The notes under the pieces were generated by a model. It searched no databases. It was given only the letters and a program-made list of their open reading frames with translations, and was not told the DNA's origin. Source: Chromera velia (lineage: Eukaryota; Sar; Chromeraceae). Taken from it: a stretch of 10,000 nucleotides of DNA. The stretch covers positions 1 through 10,000 of the forward strand of contig JAHBMJ010005819.1 in assembly GCA_018398765.1 (NCBI GenBank), read 5' to 3'. Position numbers and translations under genes: made by a program. Shown piece after piece: positions 1 to 8,100 of the stretch. The stretch's first letter is position 1; each line of letters starts with the position of its first letter.

Positions 1-421
1 GTCTTCCGGGAATGGTCTCGAGTTCACAGATCTCTCTAGTCCGGACCTCGATACACACTCTCTATCTGTATTTCTAATTCTCGGTCGATCGGTCGATCGA
101 TCGCTCACGTGCACGTCTGCTCTGTCTGTATCTGTTGTATTTCATGTAATACACTTGTCTGTATGTCCCGTATATGACATGCTCTTTGCTTTTCTGTCCA
201 CTCGCATTCAGTCTCTTTCAGTTCTGCACTTTCTGTATGCATGTTCACGTGTATATTGCAATTTCCCGCATGCAACGCTTCATGCATGTATTGCTGACAT
301 GTACAATTCGCTCGACGGCGCTCGATGGCATGCACGGATCGATTTAGACTGGTATGATGCTGCGCGCGCCGCGCCTCTTCTCTCTGACCCTTAATACCTC
401 CTTTCTGACCCTTAATACCTC
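1..421. other. Non-coding stretch with GATC-type and ATGCATG-type motifs
   Basis: No gene supported; small open frames on both strands overlap each other and look random. Contains a TCGATCGGTCGATCGATCG run at about 84-103, several ATGCATG/CATGCATG palindromes around 236-290, and a short CGCGCGCC tract near 362-374. Confidence 0.5.
383..421 (+). repeat. 18-bp tandem direct repeat
   Basis: TCTGACCCTTAATACCTC occurs at 383-400 and again at 404-421, separated by three bases (a 21-bp period). It lies exactly at the edge where composition changes from mixed to strongly AT-rich. Confidence 0.85.
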
Positions 422-745
422 ATCATTTCCATTTATACTTTTTTAAGGTTTAATGTTTATGTAATAATAATGTAAAGCTAATTGGTGTTTAGATTTGAAA
501 TCTTTGAGTTTTAAAATGTTTATACACAAAAATATAGCTTTGTACACTAAGTTTTTCACATAGAAAAAAATGTTTCCAAATTGTTCCGAATTGGGAATTT
601 GGGATTCCAAATTCCCAAGTGGGCATTCCAATTGTCCCAATTACTCCCAAATGCGATAGGGAATAACAAAGTTATAATAGATTTAATTTTTTTTTTTTTT
701 AAGTCTAATCTAATAGAATTTTAAGACAAATTTTTAATGTCTTTG
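422..745. other. AT-rich block, possibly an inserted or degenerate element
   Basis: Composition changes sharply here: long A and T runs, including a (T)14 near 687-700, against the mixed sequence on both sides. It holds a set of related TTCC(C/A/G)AATT words (about 573-650), a perfect hairpin at 591-618, and AAGACA/TGTCTT flanking the 3' end (723-743). No coding frame is convincing. It might be a non-autonomous transposon remnant, but no terminal inverted repeats or target duplication were identified. Confidence 0.4.
591..618. repeat. Perfect 12-bp inverted repeat with 4-base loop
   Basis: TTGGGAATTTGG at 591-602, loop GATT, then CCAAATTCCCAA at 607-618. It sits inside the AT-rich block and is flanked by imperfect copies of the same words. 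Confidence 0.9.
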
Positions 746-1430
746 TGTTTCAGTCGTGCAGTTCCAGTTTATAGCCAAGTCCGCTTCTAGTTTTGCTGTA
801 AAGTTGAGTTGAGTGTCTACTGTTTCATCACTTCGATGCTCATCATGATTGTTTTGCGAATGCCCAATCGATTGACCGAGGAGGCTTATTGCAAAGACGA
901 TCTGCCGATGTAGGGCAAACGTGAAGGAAGGAAATACGAAGAGGCCTTTGTTTTTTGTCTTCATTTCTTTTTATGATTGGACTGCCAAGACCTGTCTCTC
1001 TTGGGCTAAGCACAGAAGAGGACCAGCAGACAGGCTTGCATTTTAGTGGCCCCCAATCGCATTGCGCTCATGTCTTTTATCAGATGAATGGATCCTTCGC
1101 TTTTTGGGCCCCTTCTTTGTTATGTTCTAAATCAGTCCCCTTTTCTCTTCTGCTTTCTCTTGCGGGATGTGCTTGATTGTCTTCCTTCATCCTTCATGCC
1201 TCGACTGGGTTGCTGGTCGTTTCTTTTTGCTTGCTTGCTCTTTTTATCGATAGCGCTTCCTTCCACGTTCCCTCCCTGGCACGCAGGAAAAAGTCAGTTG
1301 GTCATTGTATGTGTCGCTCGTCTCATCATGCCTCCCCTCCCGCCTTATTCTCAGCTGAGGCGCACGTCCATCAGCACCCTCCCTCGGGATCCCCATAAAC
1401 AGAAAAGCACAACGCGAGACGAAAAGAGCA

Positions 1431-1464
1431 GAGAGGAGAGGAGAGGAGAGGAGAGGAGAGGAGA
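1431..1464 (+). repeat. (GAGAG)n pentanucleotide repeat
   Basis: About six GAGAG units plus a partial unit, in the purine-rich part of the 5' non-coding stretch. Confidence 0.9.
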
Positions 1465-1530
1465 AAAGAAGAAGGACAAGTGGGAGAGGGGCCCCAACAG
1501 GAAGGGACAAAGGAAGCGTGTGTAGAAAAG

Positions 1531-1555
1531 AGACAGAGACAGAGACAGAGACAGA
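1531..1555 (+). repeat. (AGACAG)n hexanucleotide repeat
   Basis: Four near-perfect AGACAG-type units shortly downstream of the GAGAG repeat. Confidence 0.9.
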
Positions 1556-2168
1556 TAGAGAGTCCAGCGAACAAAGACGAAAGAAGTCAGCTTGCAGGGT
1601 GTGACGCCCCACTGGACTTACTTCCTCATAGACGAGCAAAGACATCGATCGAGGAAGAGAGGACTGGACAGGACAGGTGAGATATGTTTTTTTTTGCCTG
1701 AACCTTTTGCTGGCTTGTCGACAACTCTCCCTCTCTTCCAGATAAATCAACAAACAACGGGGGGTATTTGCGTGTAGTAAAAGAGGCATGCCAGCATCGA
1801 GACATGATTCATGGAAAGGACAAAGACAAAAAGAGAGGTGGGGAGCAAAGGAGGAGACAACCAGAGTGTCTCTTAATTCCTTGCTTACCTCAATATTCCT
1901 TCCAGACAGACAGCCGTTCCCCATTTTTTGTCTCTGTCCCTCATTCTCTCTGCTTTTTTTACAACCTCATCCTGATCGTTAATTCTCTCCTCTCCAAACC
2001 CAGTCACCACTCTCTCTGTTGATAAAATCCGACGCGACACCCTCATTTTGACAGAAGGAAAGATTGAAAGATTGAAGCGAGACAGACATAGGGATAGAAT
2101 GGCGGACTTTGAAAGGCAGGGAAGAAAAAGTGGCGAGCGAGAATAATTCAGAGATTCATTCATTTTTC

Positions 2169-2174
2169 TTTATT
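2169..2174 (-). terminator. Candidate poly(A) signal AATAAA
   Basis: AATAAA on the minus strand, 12 nt after the TAG that ends exon 14. It is the canonical animal-type hexamer and is well placed if the 3' UTR is very short. Whether this organism uses AATAAA is not known to me. Confidence 0.4.
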
Positions 2175-2186
2175 CTGATCGACAAT

Positions 2187-2954
2187 CTAAAGACAAAGGC
2201 AGGACGCTCCCTCTTTGCCTTCTCCCCCTTCCCCCCCCCCTCCCTCATCATGCCCCCGCAGTGCGACCCCCTCTTGAGGCATCGAGGACGAATTTGCTGC
2301 TGCTGGCCCCTCGCCCCCTCCACAGCTTCCGCAGCTTCTCGCGGAGGTTTTCGGCACAGCACTTACGGTAGCTCTTCTCCTCGTCTCTCCCACCCCCTCA
2401 GCCGGTGAGGGTGTAAATACAGATGCATGGGGGGGCACAGGGACCACTGAGTGGCCTCTGAGAGGAGGTGCAAAGAGGATCGCGTTCGCTCTGGGGGATA
2501 GAGAGGCCATCGGACAGAGAGACGGTCGGACGGAATGCAAAAAATGAGAATGGGGAGGCAGAGGTGTTGTTGGGTGGTGTCCGTTTGGAGTCAAAACTGT
2601 TGCTGCTGCGTGATTGAGAGGAGCGCTTCTTCTCTGTCCCTGCTCGTCTAAAGGACCAGAGTTGGGTGCCCCTGTTGGATGGACTAGTTGCAGGGGGAGG
2701 AGGGGAATAAGGGGCCTAGAGAGGGGCCGTGGAGTCTCTTGGTGGATCGACCCTCCACCAGCAGATCTGAAAGTGGAGCACAGAGGAGGAGACGCAGCAC
2801 CACCAGAAGCAACAGGGGAGTCTGCTCCGTCTCCTGTCATTCTGACTGAGCCAATCCGAGCTTTCGGAGGGCGAGGAGGACTCTTTGACCTCATCAGATC
2901 GGCCCTGATCTCTTCCTTCCGTCCTGTCAGAGACTTGTGCACGAAGTAGTGTCG
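2187..2954 (-). CDS. Exon 14: long disordered C-terminal tail and stop codon
   Basis: Acceptor TTTGCAG, phase 0, then 255 open codons and TAG at 2189-2187. It begins with [20 protein letters not shown], which joins naturally to exon 13. It then becomes rich in Pro, Ser, Gly, Ala and His ([34 protein letters not shown]), and ends in a Gly/Glu run. No domain is recognised. An open frame this long at about 55% GC is unlikely by chance, but its low complexity leaves some doubt about the last 60 codons. A GTAAGT lies inside it near 2367 and could be a further donor. Confidence 0.66.
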   Translation of the reverse strand, partial: RHYFVHKSLTGRKEEIRADLMRSKSPPRPPKARIGSVRMTGDGADSPVASGGAASPPLCSTFRSAGGGSIHQETPRPLSRPLIPLLPLQLVHPTGAPNSGPLDEQGQRRSAPLNHAAATVLTPNGHHPTTPLPPHSHFLHSVRPSLCPMASLSPRANAILFAPPLRGHSVVPVPPHASVFTPSPAEGVGETRRRATVSAVPKTSARSCGSCGGGEGPAAANSSSMPQEGVALRGHDEGGGGEGGEGKEGASCLCL

Positions 2955-5082
2955 CTGCAAACACAAACACAGTGGGTGGGCACACATGTGCATGTGCTTT
3001 CTTTCTTACTTTCTGTCAGACGACAATTCTCTGTCGTTTTATTCCCTCGCGTATATGCTTCCTTTGCAAGTTTCTGGTGACAAGAAGCCAAGAGGGATAT
3101 TTCATGGAAAACAAGCTCAAAAGGTAATAAGGGCAGAATCAAGCCAAAGTGGACAGACAGCATTGCGGTCTCCCTGATGCACAGACAAATTCCCAATACA
3201 TTCCCATCTATTTGGTCATTCAAGATGCCACTCAAGGAGGATCAGAGAAACATGCATCTCACAAGAGCACGTTAAGAAAGAAGAAAGAAAAATCCACCCC
3301 AGAGAGAGAGACCTCTGCGCCCGTGGCACTCACTGCAGGCTGACCTTGATATCGACATCGATCATGTGACGTCCCCTCGGTGACTGCACCTGGGCCTTTG
3401 AGGTCACGCTGCAGGCATGCATGTACACATACATACATACATACATGCATGCATACGTTCGTAGTACATTGGGAGAGAGGGAAGGAGGACACCGGATAAA
3501 TAAAACATGCGCCAACGCATATGACGAACCACATATTGTGTTCCATCCATCAGCGAGACGACACTTTCCCATCAGTGAATTAGTGGAAGACTCGCACGGT
3601 TGTCGTGAAAGGGGACAATGGGTCCAGAATTTGAAAAAAGCCCTTCACAGAGCCCTCCCCCTTCACCCACCCACAAGGGACACACTATCGATCGATCTAT
3701 GAGGCAAAGAAGGAGACAGACCCCTTCTATCCACTTGATTCACTCACTGACTGACTGACTGACTGACTCTAGTGTTCCTGCCCATTCGAATCCTCTTCCA
3801 AGGTGTGGAGGTGCTCTCGGAGAGACAGGAGGGTGGTAGACAGAGGGGACGCCTCCCGCCAGCTGCATGCAGAAAGAATGCAACGATCGGGAATGAAAAC
3901 CCGCAAACAGTTGAGGGAAGAAGACTGACTCGCGAGGCTGCGTCTTTGCTGGTCGTTTATCAAAGGAAACAAAAAACGCTAAAACGAAAGAATCGCATCG
4001 AGACATTCTCATGTAAAGAAAATACGATTCTTCCTCTACAAGTCGTTTGGTGAAACGAGAAACGATCTGGTCGTTGCTATTCAGAAAAGCGCACCGCTCG
4101 AAAGGAACCATACGCAGAAAAGTATCACAACAAAGGCAACAATCTCCTGACTTGTGTTAGAATGACTGGCTGGCTGGCTGAATAAGAAATGAACTGACCA
4201 ACGGACTGACTGTCTGCCCGCTTGGCTTAGTAGCTGGCTGAATCACTGACTGACCCTCGCTTCAAGTTCCCGAATTTTGGCAAGGGCCTCGTGAAGCCTC
4301 CCGTGGAGGTTCATGTCCATGTCGCTCGGTTGCTCTGCAGCCGTAGCATTCTCACTCACTCACCCACAAATGGATATCCTTATCCTCATGTGGACTTGCA
4401 CATTTACACAGGGAGATGAACGATTATGTCTATGGATAAATAGGTGTACACACGCACTCCGACACAAACGCACCTACATGACCGATCAGAGGGGAAGCGA
4501 TTATCAACCAGAGGAAGACACAGAAGTTTGAAAGCAAAACCTAACAGGTAAGAACGGAACGAAGTAAAAAGGGTGAGCCTCTTTCAACCAGATTCTGTGG
4601 AGTTCACGAAGAGAAACTGCTTCTCAGAACACTACAAGAAGGTATTGATACAGCCAGTGTGTTTGAAGCCAATCTGTCTTTCTAACTACCCCATAGTGTG
4701 ACTGACTGCCACACTTTCTAAGAGACATGCAAACAGACACACGGCCAGCCAACCAGCCAGCCAGATAGAAAGACAGACAGACAGACAGACAGACAGACAC
4801 GCAAACTGACGAGGAATGTCAGGGACTCCCTCCTCAGGAATCGGTTCACAGGAGGACCGTCGCCTTCCCTGCATCAGCCCCTTCAGGTCCTTGCTGTCTG
4901 AGTCGGTATCGGAAGGTTCCCCCATCAACCCTGCAGACGGGCAGGCAGGCAGGCAGGCAGGCGGGCATGTGCACGCAGACAAAAAATCCATGCATCAATA
5001 GAAAGTGATACAGATTCACACATAAGAAGCGCCCCCCCCACCCCCACCCCCCTCTCCCCACATGCAGACACAAACACACACA

Positions 5083-5136
<54 letters not shown>

Positions 5137-5150
5137 GAGACAGAGAGAGG

Positions 5151-5182
<32 letters not shown>

Positions 5183-8100
5183 CAAATACACACACACACA
5201 GACACACACACACACACACGCACACACACACACACAAAGACATGCCGTCCAACAACGGACGATCCCTTGCAATACTAAGGAAGCACAGTTGACGAACGCA
5301 TCAGATACATAGTCAAATCAGATTGAAGAAAAAACAGGAAGGGGACAATCAGTTAGTGAGTGAGGACCTCATACGTTGGTGAGTGAGAACGTTAGTGAGT
5401 GTGTGTATGTGTAAGGATCTAAGAGAGTGAAGGAGATTGTGACACGTTGCTTGGAAAAATCGCTGCAAGGAAAGCACCGAAGATAGACTTGACAGAAGAA
5501 GCTGTCTGTCCCGGTCACTGACTGACTATCGATGATTCCTGTCGCTCGGCTTTGGGACAGGACGCTTCCTCCATTCTCGACAGTGTTCATTGCCTCCGAC
5601 AGTCTCCTCTCGAAGGTGGCAGCTCTCTTCTGGGCCTTGGAGGTGTAGTCAATCAAACTCTCGAGGTCCTCCTGCAGCAACATTGGAAGCAGAAGGGCAA
5701 GGAAAGCAAGGATATTCACACGTGGGCAAAGACCTTTCTCGAGCATTGAAACACTCGAAACAAGAATTTTATGTGACTCTTTTTACATTTTTGTGCCGTC
5801 TCTTTCTCTCTTCCTCTCTCAATGTGTGTGCTGATCTTTGTACATGTATGTATGTATGTATGTATGTATGTGTGCGTGCTTTTGGATCTTGAAAATGTAC
5901 AATTGCTCTGTCGCATGATTCCTTCCCCGGCGAAATAAGCAAAAACCAATTTTTTATACCGTTGCAGGTTGGACGGTTGCATTGAAACTATCTGTGCAAG
6001 TCCACACACAGGCAACGCACATGCATGCCCACCTGGACCGTGTGCGCTGAGTGTTGCGATCCCAGTCGTTGCTGTTTGAGTTGCATACTCGCCGCACGGG
6101 ACGGAGAGACCGCAGTCCTCTCAGAAACCTGATCGAAGGCCACAGACAAGGCGTTGCCCTTGGAGGCCTGGGAGACTTGAGAGCGCCCCTGCTCGTTCAG
6201 CTGCCGCCGAAGTTGATTTAGCTCGGCCTCCAGTTCCTCCTTCTGGGCGTTGAGAACGTCCACCAGTGCAGTTAGCTCGGCCTCCTTTTCTGCCTGTGCA
6301 GTCTGCACCTCCTGCAGTTTGTTCTGCATGACTGCGAACTCCTCCTGCAAACACGTGGATGACCAGCGGCAAGAAAAGGAAGGAAAAGGTTGGTCTCCGT
6401 CTGTTGTTTTTCTTCCTGTCCTTTCATTCTTCCTTGCTTGCTTCCTTCCTTCCTTCCTTCAATTCTTCTCATATTGCCTTCCTGTATGTGCCTTCGTGGT
6501 GTGTGAGAGAGAGAAGAAAAACCATGGAGAAAAACAAGGGGAGGGTCCCTTTTTCCATGATTCTAGTGTAACCGCCCACTGCATGTCAATTAAATTGCAT
6601 GGTCGATCGATCGATGGACTCACGTAGACACGCTTCATGTTGTCCCTCATGGCGTCCACCATTTTCTTTGCGACAACTTCATGCCATCGCAGTCTGTCTA
6701 TCTCCGTCTGCTTCTCCTCGAGACCCTGCACGCATCCACCATTTTTGCGTTCATGGAGCAGCTATAAATATGTGTAAGTACAACAAAACAGAAAGAAAAA
6801 AGAGCGAGCAAGAGGCTGCGGGCACAAAGAAGGAGCTCCAAGGGACAACAAAAAGATGAAAACGGAGCACACCACAGCAGGAGAGATGTAGCAAGCATTT
6901 GTTTTATCAGTCGACGGATCTCTTTTGAATGTCTTGACTGACTGACTGACTGACTGACTGACTGACTGACTGACTGACGCACTCACTTACCGCCTTGCTC
7001 TCTGCCTCCAGTCTGCTGATCTCCTTTGCATGCTCCTCTTCAACATCCCTCAGCTTCTTCTTCTCTTCCTCCAGTTGCTCTGCCAACTCGTCCCTCTCCT
7101 TTTGGAACTGCAGACTCGCAAAAACAGACAGACACATACACAGATATACATACAGACACCAAAACACAGACACCCACGTGTAGGAACAGTGCAGACAGAC
7201 GCATTCGACAATACAGACAGAATGGGACATCCCTCCGGTGGGCTCGCTGATCCTTCTGGCGAGGGTCTCACGCGAGAGAATCAAAAGGCGTGCTCTCCGA
7301 TGCCCGAATCCCAACAGCCGTAACACTATTTGTTGTTTGGTCCGACGATCGGGGAAGACTTCAGTGGAGCCAGCAAGTTTAGGCAGACAGATGAACAGAA
7401 CGATGGGCAGGCAGACAAGGAGGGGTGACTGGACTGACCTTTTCTTTTGTCTGCTTGTAAATGGTGCAGTCTCGCTGTGCAGCCTCCAGTCTGCTTGCCA
7501 TTGTGTTCCTGCAGTCAAAGTGAGTGAGCGTATTAGCTTTTCTTTGGGTTGGCTTTCACATATCAATTCGACGTCGGCATCGGCTTGGGGAAGCAGAAGA
7601 AGAAAATGTGAAGCCCCCAGGACAGAATTCCGATCCAAAGGCAACAAGGAATACAGAACAGCTCTTGCAAGGGTCGATCCGTCCGTCCAATGAATAAATA
7701 CACTGGATCCGAAATTAAACCGTGATTCTACTTCCACGGCTGTGTCACTGACTGAATGATTCACCTACTGAGTGACTCACTGACTGACTGGCCGACCGAC
7801 CAACTCAGTGCCTGCCTGGCTGCCTGCTTGGCGGAAAATTCACTGACTGACTGACTGACTGACTGACTGACTGACCGACTGACTGGCTGACTGACTGACT
7901 GACTGACTGACTGACTGACTGACTGGCTGACTGACTGACAGTGCTTTCATGGCAGCCGGGTACCAGGACCTCCATCCAGCAACTTCCCGCTTCACTGCTG
8001 CGATTTGTGCCGTGAGGGAGGCGTCGTTGAGTTCCTTCTCTTTGTCTTTCTCTTGTTTATCTTTCGATGGTCCGTTGCTGCTGTTCAGTTGGGATCTGCA

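Larger units (their letters stand above)
746..2186. other. About 1.4 kb without a supported gene
   Basis: Open frames here are built of low-complexity purine or pyrimidine runs and I do not accept them as genes. A plus-strand intron-like segment lies at 1677-1741 (GTGAGA ... CTCTCTTCCAG), and a minus-strand GAGGAA/GTAAGT donor-like site lies near 1627-1635. Neither connects to a convincing exon. The stretch may be intergenic or 3' flank of the minus-strand gene. Confidence 0.45.

Noticed and set aside
955-1176. Plus-strand frame beginning MIGLPRPVSLGLSTEED
   Set aside because: The first 30 residues look plausible, but the rest is pyrimidine-rich noise and overlaps another equally long frame. 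No splice or start support, so left out.
1244-1924. 226-codon minus-strand open frame
   Set aside because: It is built from pyrimidine-run translations (SVSVSVS, SSPLLSSPLLS) of the GAGAG and AGACAG repeats, with no domain-like sequence. The donor and acceptor habit of the main gene is absent.
2109-2408. Plus-strand 99-codon frame with [13 protein letters not shown]-type sequence
   Set aside because: It is antisense to the C-terminal exon, where the minus frame is longer and joins upstream exons in phase.
2614-2949. Plus-strand 111-codon frame
   Set aside because: Antisense shadow of exon 14; it opens and closes inside that exon without splice or start support.
3769-3972. Alternative frame of exon 12 ending in [17 protein letters not shown]
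   Set aside because: It looks helical, but the phase does not match the donor of exon 11 or exon 13, and it hits TAG just before the donor.
4846-5272. Minus-strand frames rich in LSLSLS and VCVCVC
   Set aside because: Pure translation of the CA/GA microsatellite; no stops simply because the repeat has none.
7238-7693. Plus-strand 151-codon open frame overlapping introns 4 and 5
   Set aside because: It runs across exon 5 in antisense, has no recognisable content, and lies where well-phased minus exons exist.
3745-7939. CRISPR-like or satellite array from the repeated GACTGACT runs
   Set aside because: These are uniform tetranucleotide microsatellites without spacers, in introns of a eukaryotic gene.
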